From positions 1 through 20,330 of the forward strand of contig CAJUBL010000054.1 in assembly GCA_910584665.1 (NCBI GenBank): a stretch of 20,330 bases of DNA. Reading direction: 5' to 3'. Positions 6,358 to 14,817 of this stretch are shown piece after piece (positions within the stretch are counted from its first letter, which is position 1; every line of letters starts with the position of its first letter). This stretch comes from an uncultured Muribaculaceae bacterium (GTDB lineage Bacteria; Bacteroidota; Bacteroidia; Bacteroidales; Muribaculaceae). The position numbers were made by a program, and so were the translations under genes. Below the pieces are notes generated by a model that worked only from the letters and a program-made list of their open reading frames with translations, was not told the DNA's origin and ran no database searches.

Positions 6358-9300
6358 ATGAACTCACATTTTTTACAGAACAGTAAGCTGTACGCTTCAC
6401 TGTTAGTGTGTGCCAGTTTCATTGCCTTGACACCAGATACCATGAAAGCTCAGAGCGGTGAACCAACCACAGTAACAAGTCAGCAACGTGTAACAGCGAC
6501 AGGAATTGTCAGTGATGCCGAGGGACCGTTGATCGGTGCCAGCGTCAGGGAAAAAAACAATCTGTCAAATGGTGCAGCGACCGATTTTGACGGAAAATTC
6601 ACTCTTACGGTGCCCCGGGGGGCGACCCTTCTTATCAGTTATATCGGTATGAAGGAACAGGAGGTTACAGTCACAGGGAAACCTCTTGAGATTATGATGG
6701 AACCTGATGCCGATGTGCTTGAGGAGGTCGTTGTGGTAGGTTTCGGCACGCAGAAGAAAGTAAATCTTACCGGTTCGGTAGGTGTTGCCACCGCTAAGGA
6801 TCTTAAGGAACGTCCGGTAGCTACGGCCGCTGCTGCTCTGCAGGGTGTGATTCCCGGACTTGAGATCAATATCAATAACGGTGCTCTTGACAGCAAGCCG
6901 GGTATCAATGTGCGTGGAGGTACGACCATCGGTGAGGGAACCTCGGGAAATCCGCTTATACTTATAGACGGTATGGAAGGTGACATAAACAGTATAAATC
7001 CTCAGGATATCGAGAGCATATCGGTACTGAAGGATGCTGCGGCTTCCTCGATCTATGGTTCGCGTGCACCTTTCGGTGTGATCCTTGTTACTACCAAGAG
7101 CGGATCGACCGATGGTACAACCACGATCAATTATAATAACTCGTTCCGTTTCAGCAATCCTATCAACAAGAGGAAGATGATGAACTCGATAATGTTCATG
7201 TCTTTCGTCAATGATTTAAAGACAACTAACGGAGAGGGAGCATATATCACCGGAGATCGGTTGCAGCGTATTGTCGATTATGCCAATGCCACCCCGTGTG
7301 GTCCCGGACAGCGTGTGACGGATGACGGCCGGATCATATATAATGTCCCGACCAATCCCAACGGTACGCTTATGGGCGGTTTCTCACAGGGAAATGATGA
7401 TGTCGATTATTATGATATGCTGTATCGTGACTGGAATTTTTCGCAGGAACATAATGTCAGTGTCTCCGGTGGGACCCGGAAGCTCAATTACTATGCATCG
7501 GGTAGTTATTACGGCAACAATGGTCTTATAAAGCTTGGTGACGAGGGGATCAAGCGTTTCACTGCTACAGCCAAGGTCAATTCGGAGATAACCAAATGGC
7601 TGCGCTTTAATGTGAACATGCGCTTTACCAGGGAAGATTATCATAGGCTTGAGGCGCTTGGCTGGTCTACCTACGAGGGGCTTGCATATAAATCGTGGCC
7701 TTTGCTCCCCTTTGTAGACCGCAACGGATATTATGTGCATAACGACGGTTCATCTCTGACCAACCTTGTCGATGGCGGTGACTGCAAGTCGCAGACCGAC
7801 AACTATTATATACAGACCGGTCTGAGAATCGAACCTGTAAAGAACTGGGTGACATCTGTTGATTTCAATTATCGTGTCAAAAACAATAATAATCATACCG
7901 ATTTTCAGATGACATACAACCATGATATTGATGGTAACGCGTATCTTACCGGTCATCGTAAGGAGACCTACGTAAAAGAATATTATGAGAAAAATAATTA
8001 TTACAATTTCAATGTCCGTACCGAGTATGATCTTTCAATAAATAAGATGCATAACTTCCATGTAATGGCCGGATTCCAGGCAGAAGACCTTAAGCAATTC
8101 TTATTCTCTGCCCAGCGTAGCGGAATTACTGTCGCAGGTAAACCTGAACTTGATATTACAGATGGGAATGGTCTTGATGGTAAGCCTATCACTCCCGGCG
8201 TATCGGGTCAGCGCAACGAATGGTCGGTTGCCGGTTTCTTCGGTCGTCTGAACTACGATTATAAAGGACGTTATCTTCTTGAGGCAAATGTGCGTGCTGA
8301 CGGTTCTTCCCGTTTCCGTCAGGGACGTCAGTGGAAAACATTTCCCTCGGTTTCTGTAGGCTGGAATATCGCTCAGGAAAGTTTCTGGAAAGATTTCACA
8401 CCCTATTGCAACCTGCTTAAATTACGCGCATCATATGGCAGTCTCGGTAATCAGAACACCAACAACTGGTATTATACATATCAGACGATCGGTGTGAATC
8501 CATCTTCCGGCGGATGGCTACAGAACGGGGTCAAACCTACTGTCGCGTGGACCCCGTCATTGATCTCCGCCCTTCTGACATGGGAGCGCGTCGAGACGTA
8601 TAACATCGGTATCGACTGGGGCCTTTTTAATAATCGCCTGACCGGTTCGTTTGACTGGTTTACGCGTAACACTAAGGATATGGTCGGCAAGTCGCCTGAA
8701 CTCCCGAATATATTCGGCCCGACACCTCCTTCGACCAATAATACCAATCTGCAGTCCAACGGCTGGGAACTCGGTATCGAATGGCGTGACCGTCTTGCCT
8801 GCGGTCTTTCTTACTCAGCACGTTTCAATGTCGCCGATGCCCGCACCAAGATCACACGCTATCCCAACAATCCGAGCAATGACATAAATGCGACTCTGGA
8901 GGGTTACTACACCGGTATGATATGGGGTTATGAAACCTATGGAATAGCACGTACTCCCGAGCAGATGCAGGCACATCTTGATGCGCTTGACCGTAACTAC
9001 GAGAAGTTCCATGGGGTCGCTCCGGCCACACCGGGTGCCGGACAGAATGCTCTCGGATCAAAATGGGCTGCGGGTGATATAATGTATAAGGATATAAATG
9101 GCGACGGAATTGTTTCGGGTGGAGCCGGAACCGTCGGTAATACAGGTGATATGAAGGTAATCGGTAACACAACGCCACGTTATCGTTTCGGACTGGACCT
9201 TAACGCCCAGTATAAAGGTTTCGATCTGCGTGTATTCTTCCAGGGTGTGATGAAACGGGACTTCTATAGTCCGGGCAAGTATATGTTCGGCACACACGGC

Positions 9301-9720
9301 GATATCTGGAATTCGGCCGGAATAATGGGTGTCGATGACTATTATCGTGACGAGAATACATGGTCGGTCATCAACGGCTTCATGGATATAAACACCGATT
9401 CGTACCTGCCGCGTCTCAATCACACTGATGCCTGGAATAAGAACAGCCGTGCACAGACGACATTCCTTCAGGACGCATCGTATATACGTCTTAAGAATCT
9501 TCAGGTCGGTTACACATTACCGCGTGAGCTGACAAGCCGGTTCGGTGTGCAGCAGCTCAGATTCTATGTTTCAGGAGAGAACCTGTGGACCGGAACAAAA
9601 CTTCGTAAGACATTTGACCCCGAGACTATCGATTTCACCGATGGAAACGATTATGACAAGAACGGTCAGGGTTACCCGTTGTCACGTACAATAGCATTTG
9701 GTCTAAGTCTCAACTTCTAA
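6358..9720 (+). CDS. SusC/RagA-family TonB-dependent outer-membrane oligosaccharide transporter
   Basis: A 1120-residue outer-membrane importer that works with the next gene, the SusD lipoprotein, and is energised by TonB. An N-terminal signal peptide ends near residue 32. A carboxypeptidase-regulatory-like beta-sandwich domain follows at about 44-110 (VTATGIVSDAEGPLIGASV). Next are the SusC signature and TonB-box region EEVVVVGFGTQKK (from residue 122), and the plug domain with LKDAAASSIYGSRAP (about 224-238). The rest is the 22-strand barrel, ending in a terminal aromatic residue (GLSLNF). The length is normal for the family. It is divergent from the HTCS gene and 11 bases ahead of susD. 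Substrate specificity cannot be read from SusC. The nearby enzymes suggest arabinogalactan fragments. Confidence 0.96.
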   Translation: MNSHFLQNSKLYASLLVCASFIALTPDTMKAQSGEPTTVTSQQRVTATGIVSDAEGPLIGASVREKNNLSNGAATDFDGKFTLTVPRGATLLISYIGMKEQEVTVTGKPLEIMMEPDADVLEEVVVVGFGTQKKVNLTGSVGVATAKDLKERPVATAAAALQGVIPGLEININNGALDSKPGINVRGGTTIGEGTSGNPLILIDGMEGDINSINPQDIESISVLKDAAASSIYGSRAPFGVILVTTKSGSTDGTTTINYNNSFRFSNPINKRKMMNSIMFMSFVNDLKTTNGEGAYITGDRLQRIVDYANATPCGPGQRVTDDGRIIYNVPTNPNGTLMGGFSQGNDDVDYYDMLYRDWNFSQEHNVSVSGGTRKLNYYASGSYYGNNGLIKLGDEGIKRFTATAKVNSEITKWLRFNVNMRFTREDYHRLEALGWSTYEGLAYKSWPLLPFVDRNGYYVHNDGSSLTNLVDGGDCKSQTDNYYIQTGLRIEPVKNWVTSVDFNYRVKNNNNHTDFQMTYNHDIDGNAYLTGHRKETYVKEYYEKNNYYNFNVRTEYDLSINKMHNFHVMAGFQAEDLKQFLFSAQRSGITVAGKPELDITDGNGLDGKPITPGVSGQRNEWSVAGFFGRLNYDYKGRYLLEANVRADGSSRFRQGRQWKTFPSVSVGWNIAQESFWKDFTPYCNLLKLRASYGSLGNQNTNNWYYTYQTIGVNPSSGGWLQNGVKPTVAWTPSLISALLTWERVETYNIGIDWGLFNNRLTGSFDWFTRNTKDMVGKSPELPNIFGPTPPSTNNTNLQSNGWELGIEWRDRLACGLSYSARFNVADARTKITRYPNNPSNDINATLEGYYTGMIWGYETYGIARTPEQMQAHLDALDRNYEKFHGVAPATPGAGQNALGSKWAAGDIMYKDINGDGIVSGGAGTVGNTGDMKVIGNTTPRYRFGLDLNAQYKGFDLRVFFQGVMKRDFYSPGKYMFGTHGDIWNSAGIMGVDDYYRDENTWSVINGFMDINTDSYLPRLNHTDAWNKNSRAQTTFLQDASYIRLKNLQVGYTLPRELTSRFGVQQLRFYVSGENLWTGTKLRKTFDPETIDFTDGNDYDKNGQGYPLSRTIAFGLSLNF

Positions 9721-9731
9721 ATCATAATGAC

Positions 9732-11750
9732 ATGAAAATTAATTCGATTATAAATAAAACACTGTTGATGCTTGCCGTCGGAGCAAGCGTGGCTTCATGT
9801 GATGACTATCTTGACAAGGAGCCCCCATCCTATCTCGTGCCTGAGGATTATTACAAGGATGAAACTCACATACAGGCAGTGGCCAACCGTTTCTATACCG
9901 AGACGCTTCCGTCACATGGAGGTCAGTACGGAACGTTCCAGAGTGATGCCAATACCGACAACCAGGCCCGTGGCGGCAGTGACGGTAAGTATGCGGTCGG
10001 ATCCTGGAAGGTTGCAGATAATAACGGCAGCTATTCATGGGGTGGAATATATGATATAAACACACAGCTACAACGATGTCTGGATCAGTATAATAAAGGT
10101 GCTATTGCCGGTAATGACGTGAATATACGCCATTATATAGGTGAACTTTATTTCTTCAGGGCTCTTCGATATTTCAATATGTATCAGGCCATAGGTGATC
10201 TGCCTATAGTAAAAGAGCCTCTCCCGGACGATGAGGCGGTGCTGGTAGCGGCCAGCAAGCGTGCTCCGCGCAATGAGGTTGCCCGTTTTATCCTTGAGGA
10301 TCTTGATAATGCACTGCTTTACATGAAGGAGAATTTCGAGTCACGGCATACACGTATATCTACCGATGTGGTACATCTGCTCAAGTCACGTGTAGCTCTG
10401 TTCGAAGGTTCGTGGCTTACTAATTTCGCAAATACTCCGTTCGTGCCGCAGGGTGAGGGATGGCCAGGCCGGCAGAAGGATTATAATAAGGATTATCAGT
10501 ATCCCGAGGGAAGTATCGAGAACGAAGCCAGATGGTTTTTTGAACAGTCTGCCAGGGAGGCCGAGATTGTTGCCGACAGATACATCGGTTCGCTTGTGGT
10601 GAACACAGGAGTGATACCGCAGAAAGCGGGTGATCCTGTAAACCCGTATTTCAGAATGTTCGGTAATATAGATATGACAGAGTTCCCGGAGGTTCTCCTG
10701 TGGAGAGAGTACAGCAGTTCTCTCGGAATCCGCAATTCTATAGAGACAGCGGTGGAGCGTAACAATTACGCGTGCGGTCCTACCCGCAGTCTTGTCGAAG
10801 GATTTGTCATGGCCGACGGGAAACCGATATATGCCAGCAGCTACACATATTCGGATGCGACAATACATGATGTCCGCGCCAATCGTGACCCGCGACTGAC
10901 TGTCTTTCTCAAAGAGCCCGGACAGATCAACTGTTTCCTTAACATGGACGATACCCAGGGAACCATGTATGTGACCGAGGAGGGGTACCCCGATATCGTG
11001 AACGGAGCCGACGACAAGTTGTATTTCACCGGATATGCATTACGTAAGGGCGGAATGTTCGATAAGGAACTTGCCGGTAACCATACAGGATGGACTGCAT
11101 CGATCACTTATCGTGCTACAGAAGCGCTTCTCAATTATATCGAGGCACAGTATATGATAGGTAAATCCATATCATCGGGAAAGATTCTGGAATACTGGAA
11201 GAAAATCAGGGAATGTGCCGGTTTCACAGGAGACGCTGTAAATCCGATGACTACGATCAATGCGACTGTCATTGAAAAGGAAAAGCTTGACTGGGGCGCA
11301 TATACGGCAGGCCAGTTGCTGACCGACCCTGTTCTCTATAACATACGTCGTGAGCGCCGTTGCGAGCTTATGGCCGAAGGTCTGCGCTGGTTTGATCTTA
11401 TACGCTGGCGTTCGCTTGACCAGCTTAAGAATACCCCGTATCATGTCGAGGGCTTCCACTTGTGGAATACGCCCATGACATCCTGGTATGATATCAAGCC
11501 CGAGGATTATAACGGATCGGCCACCGCCTATGTGTCAAGTCCGGAACTGAGCGAGTATTTCCGTGTGTATCAGAAGGATAAAAATGGCCGGTTCTATAAT
11601 GGATATACATGGCGTATGGCTCATTATCTGCAACCTATGCCTCTCAAGCAGCTTCGGCTTACGGCTCCTGATCATAAGACTCTTGAGCAGTCGCCGTTAT
11701 ATCAGAATCCATACTGGCCGCTGGTAGCGGATATGCCGGCTGAACAGTAG
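9732..11750 (+). CDS. SusD/RagB-family glycan-binding surface lipoprotein
   Basis: A 672-residue surface lipoprotein that forms the lid over the SusC pore and binds the polysaccharide. The signal peptide ends in a lipobox, VASC, with the lipidated Cys23. It is followed by acidic DDYLDKE, consistent with Bacteroidetes surface export. The N-terminal YLDKEPP start is typical, and the SusD motif with ERRCELMAEGLRWFDLIRW (about residues 541-559) is intact. The C-terminus carries the family's LQPMPLKQL and NPYW. The protein is somewhat longer than many SusD proteins. It is transcribed with susC (11-base gap), and a strong hairpin follows 48 bases after the stop. Confidence 0.96.
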   Translation: MKINSIINKTLLMLAVGASVASCDDYLDKEPPSYLVPEDYYKDETHIQAVANRFYTETLPSHGGQYGTFQSDANTDNQARGGSDGKYAVGSWKVADNNGSYSWGGIYDINTQLQRCLDQYNKGAIAGNDVNIRHYIGELYFFRALRYFNMYQAIGDLPIVKEPLPDDEAVLVAASKRAPRNEVARFILEDLDNALLYMKENFESRHTRISTDVVHLLKSRVALFEGSWLTNFANTPFVPQGEGWPGRQKDYNKDYQYPEGSIENEARWFFEQSAREAEIVADRYIGSLVVNTGVIPQKAGDPVNPYFRMFGNIDMTEFPEVLLWREYSSSLGIRNSIETAVERNNYACGPTRSLVEGFVMADGKPIYASSYTYSDATIHDVRANRDPRLTVFLKEPGQINCFLNMDDTQGTMYVTEEGYPDIVNGADDKLYFTGYALRKGGMFDKELAGNHTGWTASITYRATEALLNYIEAQYMIGKSISSGKILEYWKKIRECAGFTGDAVNPMTTINATVIEKEKLDWGAYTAGQLLTDPVLYNIRRERRCELMAEGLRWFDLIRWRSLDQLKNTPYHVEGFHLWNTPMTSWYDIKPEDYNGSATAYVSSPELSEYFRVYQKDKNGRFYNGYTWRMAHYLQPMPLKQLRLTAPDHKTLEQSPLYQNPYWPLVADMPAEQ

Positions 11751-11764
11751 CAGGGGCTGACAGG

Positions 11765-11797
11765 TCTGTAAGGTAAAATATTCAGATATTAGGTTTG
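11765..11797 (+). promoter_or_regulatory. possible promoter just after susD
   Basis: TAGGTTTG (11790-11797) is a full TAnnTTTG match. TCTG (11765-11768) lies 21 bases upstream, three of four bases matching the -33 box. Transcription would begin around 11802, inside the next hairpin and ahead of the long palindrome, so this could drive a small RNA or add to the enzyme operon. The motif is short and may be chance. Confidence 0.35.
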
Positions 11798-11798
11798 T

Positions 11799-11849
11799 AC
11801 AGTGCTCTAACCGTATTCAGAAAACACGGAATACGTGTTAGGGCACTGT
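11799..11849 (+). terminator. strong hairpin after susD (terminator, attenuator or RNA-stability element)
   Basis: A stem of about 20 base pairs (11799-11818 with 11829-11849) has one bulged base and one G-T pair around a 10-base loop. It begins 49 bases after the susD stop. A real T run is missing (the tail reads TAATAATG). The hairpin could end or slow transcription, or protect the 3' end of susCD mRNA and lower expression of the enzymes relative to SusCD. Confidence 0.6.
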
Positions 11850-11858
11850 TAATAATGT

Positions 11859-12025
11859 TAAGTAAGTCGTGAATATCAGTTTATACCGAATCCTGTCGTT
11901 GCTATGGCGATATTCCGTCTTACTCCGCAGTTACAGAGCTACGGCTATGCGCCTTTGCCGTAAGTCGGAATCTCATCCATATCAACTTCCAATATTGATA
12001 TAAACCAATTTCCACTGCTTACTTA
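11859..12025. repeat. 167-base imperfect palindrome with TAAGTAAG ends and C(UACG)G apex
   Basis: The ends are perfect (TAAGTAAG 11859-11866 with CTTACTTA 12018-12025). Conserved arm blocks keep the same centre: 11879-11885 with 11999-12005, 11898-11907 with 11977-11986, and 11912-11923 with 11960-11971. The apex is AGC-TACG-GCT (11937-11946), a UNCG-class tetraloop in RNA. Pairing by hand gives about 54 Watson-Crick and 4 G-T pairs over 81 positions per arm, allowing one bulge. No coding frame of note lies inside. It may be a small RNA or leader structure, or a short palindromic mobile repeat (MITE- or REP-like). The sequence shows the structure; the nature is open. Confidence 0.75.
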
Positions 12026-12191
12026 CGACAATTAGTTTAAAGTATTTGTTCCCATTAACCATTAACGTTATACAGAGCTGACTATAAACTTAGGGTCACC
12101 ACCGTCGGAATCTATGGTGGGATGCCTGACCGTATCGAGGTGATGTCGTGTGAATTGACTGATAGGTGTATGTTTTGACACCGGGAATCCA

Positions 12192-12229
12192 CGTAATGAT
12201 TAATTATATATCCGTAATGACTGATTACG
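12192..12229 (+). promoter_or_regulatory. candidate AraC-type operator upstream of the enzyme operon
   Basis: The direct repeat CGTAATGATT (12192-12201) and CGTAATGACT (12213-12222) has a 21-base period, two helical turns on the same DNA face. This is the arrangement used by AraC-family activators. The second copy also forms an inverted pair with ATTACG (12224-12229). It ends 25 bases before the TACCTTTG element at 12255. Binding by the HTCS encoded at 1950-6041 is inference. Confidence 0.5.
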
Positions 12230-12254
12230 ACTCATTGAATAAATATAAATTCCG

Positions 12255-12262
12255 TACCTTTG
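12255..12262 (+). promoter_or_regulatory. -7 element, upstream promoter of the GH127 operon
   Basis: TACCTTTG fully matches TAnnTTTG. The nearest -33-like bases (ATTG, 12234-12237) are at 17 rather than 20 bases, so the promoter may depend on an activator at the direct repeat just upstream. The transcript would have a leader of about 135 bases. Confidence 0.5.
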
Positions 12263-12278
12263 ACTTCGTCTTAGATAC

Positions 12279-12314
12279 TTCCGTTCGGAAAAGTTCAGGC
12301 AAGCCTGCCCTTTT
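12279..12314 (+). promoter_or_regulatory. inverted repeat and small hairpin between two promoter elements
   Basis: TTCCG-TT-CGGAA (12279-12290) includes TTCCGTTC, the same 8 bases as the right arm of the susC inverted repeat. It overlaps a second palindromic stretch, AAAAG (12289-12293), CAGG (12296-12299), CAAG loop, CCTG (12304-12307) and CTTTT (12310-12314). This could be an operator, or a weak terminator/attenuator acting on transcripts from the upstream promoter. Confidence 0.35.
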
Positions 12315-12329
12315 CTCTCGACTTATCCT

Positions 12330-12337
12330 TATCTTTG
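12330..12337 (+). promoter_or_regulatory. -7 element, downstream promoter of the GH127 operon
   Basis: TATCTTTG is a full TAnnTTTG match 65 bases before the GH127 start, giving a leader of about 60 bases. No TTTG box is present about 20 bases upstream, so dependence on an activator is likely. Confidence 0.5.
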
Positions 12338-12402
12338 CATATCTCGGTCTTACAATACACTAAGCAAATTAACAGCGTTACCTTAATAAATAGTGCTTTA
12401 TC

Positions 12403-14817
12403 ATGAAATCGATAAAAAAGATTTTTCTGTTATGTGCGGCTATATCGCATGGATTATATGCATTGGCCGGAAATGATATCACATTCCACGGCTATCCTAT
12501 TGATCCGGTGCCGTTCACATCGGTCAGGGTCACCGATGATTTCTGGGGCCAGCGGCTGAAGGCAAGCCGTGAGGTCACCATACCGCTGGCTTTCGGCAAA
12601 TGTGAGGAAACCGGACGTTATACAAACTTTATTAATGCGGCCAGTCCGTCCGATACAATTCACGTCGGCGGGCTGTCGTTTGATGATACTGATGTATACA
12701 AGACTATCGAAGGAGCCAGCTACATACTCCAGACATATCCCGACAGGAAACTTGAGGAATATATCGATAGCGTTCTGACGATTGTCGCGGCGGCGCAGGA
12801 ACCTGACGGATACCTCTACACCAGCCGCACGATGAATCCGGCGCATCCTCACGAATGGGCCGGAAGCAAAAGGTGGGAAGCGGTCGAGAATCTCAGCCAC
12901 GAGTTCTATAATCTCGGACACATGGCAGAGGGTGCGATAGCCCACTGGCAGGCGACAGGTAAACGTAATTTTCTTGACATCGCTATCAGGTATGCCGACT
13001 GTGTGTGCCGTGAAATCGGAGAGAACGACGGTCAGGTAGTCAGAGTTCCGGGACATCAGATAGCTGAAATGGCTCTTGCAAAGTTGTATCTTGCCACCGG
13101 AGACAGAAAGTATCTCGAGCAGGCTAAGTTTTTTCTTGACAAGCGGGGATATACATCGCGTAAGGATGAATACAGTCAGGCTCACAGACCGGTCGTCGAG
13201 CAGGACGAAGCAGTAGGACATGCTGTCCGCGCCGCATATATGTATGCCGGTATGGCCGATGTGGCGGCTCTTACAGGTGACTCGGCCTATATCAGGGCTA
13301 TTGATAATATATGGGATAATATAGTAGGAAAAAAATATTATATCACCGGAGGCATAGGAGCTAAACATGAGGGAGAGGCCTTTGGCCGGAACTATGAACT
13401 TCCCAACATGTCGGCTTATTGTGAGACTTGTGCCGCGATCGGGAACGTATATGTGAACCACCGCCTTTTCCTGCTGCATGGCGACTCGAAATACTACGAT
13501 GTGCTTGAGCGCACTCTTTACAACGGTCTGATCTCAGGTGTGTCGATCGACGGCGGAGGTTTTTTCTATCCGAATCCGCTCGAGTCTCATGGCCAGCACC
13601 AGCGTCAGCCTTGGTTCGGATGTGCATGCTGTCCCTCGAATATATGCCGTTTCATTCCGTCACTGCCGGGCTATATTTATGCAGTAAAAGATCGTGATGT
13701 ATATGTGAATCTCTTTATGTCAAATACCGCCAGGCTTGATGTCGGGGGAAAAGATGTCATCCTGACACAGTCCGCCGGTTACCCGTGGAATGGAGATATT
13801 GCAATCACAGTAGATAAGAATAGAGCCGGAAACTTCGATATGAAAATCCGTATCCCGGGCTGGGTGCGCGGCGAAGTTGTTCCGTCGGATCTGTATAGAT
13901 ATTCCGACGGCAAGCGACTCGGCTTTTCTGTAAGCGTCAACGGCAGTCCGGTTGCAGCCGATCTGAATAAAGGCTATCTCTCCATTGACCGTAAATGGAA
14001 GAAGGGAGACAAAATAGAGATTCATTTCGATATGGAACCCCGCACTGTAAGGGCTCATACCGATGTAGAGGCAGATCTCGGGAGAGTCGCATTTGAGCGC
14101 GGACCTATAGTTTATTGTGCCGAATGGCCTGATAACGATTTTGATATCCTTAACATACTCATAAATCAGAATCCGAAAATTGATGTTGTCGAGAAGCCGG
14201 ACCTGCTGAATGGTATTACCGAACTGATTACCGATGCGCAGACCCTTACATTTGATAATTCAGGAAATCTTGTCGCAGATAAGGTCAGACTCACACTGAT
14301 TCCTTATTATGCATGGTGCCATCGCGGACCGGGTAATATGGCGGTATGGCTGTCACAGGATCTTATGTCGACACGACCGGCCCCGGCTGAAACACTCACC
14401 TCCAGGTGTAGAGTATCGGCTTCCCATGTGACACCGTCATTATCCGCAATAAATGACCGCTTCATTCCGAAAGACGGCAATGACCGCTCCGTGACCCATT
14501 ACCAGTGGTGGCCGAAGAAAGGTTCAACAGAGTGGGTGGAGTACGAATTTCCTGAACCGACAACTATAAGCAATTCATCCGTATTCTGGTATGACGACGG
14601 GCCTTGGGGCGGTTGCCGTGTTCCTCAATCATGGAAATTATATTATCGAAATAAAGAGGACAAATGGGTGCCGGTAGAGGATGCTGACAAATACAGCATA
14701 GTGAAAGGGAACATGAATACAGCCAGTTTCAAGCCGGTAACGACTGATGCGGTAAGAATTGAAGTTGAACTACCCGCTGAAAATTCATCGGGCATATATG
14801 AATGGGAGGTAAAGTGA
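12403..14817 (+). CDS. GH127 family glycosidase, probable beta-L-arabinofuranosidase
   Basis: An 804-residue enzyme predicted to release L-arabinofuranose from beta-linked side chains with retention of configuration. A signal peptide covers residues 1-22. The (alpha/alpha)6 catalytic domain (DUF1680) runs from about 35 to 540. It keeps the cysteine-zinc active site known from HypBA1: Glu325, Glu341 (acid/base) and Cys343 in CETC, then CACCPSN with nucleophile Cys409 and Cys410. Beta-sandwich domains follow. The last roughly 100 residues (WVEYEFPEPTTISNSSVFWYDD to YEWEVK) look like a discoidin/F5-8C-type carbohydrate-binding module. It is the first gene of the enzyme operon. The next gene's ATG overlaps its stop codon. 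The related GH146 family is an alternative assignment because it shares the same fold and cysteines. Confidence 0.9.
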   Translation: MKSIKKIFLLCAAISHGLYALAGNDITFHGYPIDPVPFTSVRVTDDFWGQRLKASREVTIPLAFGKCEETGRYTNFINAASPSDTIHVGGLSFDDTDVYKTIEGASYILQTYPDRKLEEYIDSVLTIVAAAQEPDGYLYTSRTMNPAHPHEWAGSKRWEAVENLSHEFYNLGHMAEGAIAHWQATGKRNFLDIAIRYADCVCREIGENDGQVVRVPGHQIAEMALAKLYLATGDRKYLEQAKFFLDKRGYTSRKDEYSQAHRPVVEQDEAVGHAVRAAYMYAGMADVAALTGDSAYIRAIDNIWDNIVGKKYYITGGIGAKHEGEAFGRNYELPNMSAYCETCAAIGNVYVNHRLFLLHGDSKYYDVLERTLYNGLISGVSIDGGGFFYPNPLESHGQHQRQPWFGCACCPSNICRFIPSLPGYIYAVKDRDVYVNLFMSNTARLDVGGKDVILTQSAGYPWNGDIAITVDKNRAGNFDMKIRIPGWVRGEVVPSDLYRYSDGKRLGFSVSVNGSPVAADLNKGYLSIDRKWKKGDKIEIHFDMEPRTVRAHTDVEADLGRVAFERGPIVYCAEWPDNDFDILNILINQNPKIDVVEKPDLLNGITELITDAQTLTFDNSGNLVADKVRLTLIPYYAWCHRGPGNMAVWLSQDLMSTRPAPAETLTSRCRVSASHVTPSLSAINDRFIPKDGNDRSVTHYQWWPKKGSTEWVEYEFPEPTTISNSSVFWYDDGPWGGCRVPQSWKLYYRNKEDKWVPVEDADKYSIVKGNMNTASFKPVTTDAVRIEVELPAENSSGIYEWEVK

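Noticed and set aside
10386..10868. A 160-codon minus-strand frame inside susD
   Set aside because: It is a shadow of a well-supported SusD gene with no domain pattern of its own.
12061..12200. A possible tRNA-like or hairpin RNA around CCACC/GGTGG (12099-12120)
   Set aside because: Only a 5-base stem is convincing. No cloverleaf arms or T-loop motif are present.
12166..12363. A 65-codon open frame in the spacer before GH127
   Set aside because: It crosses the direct repeat, the two -7 elements and the hairpin, has no signal, domain or recognisable composition, and is short enough to arise by chance.
12454..13479. A 341-codon open frame on the minus strand
   Set aside because: It lies entirely inside the GH127 catalytic domain, whose active-site residues are intact. 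The frame is a codon-usage shadow.
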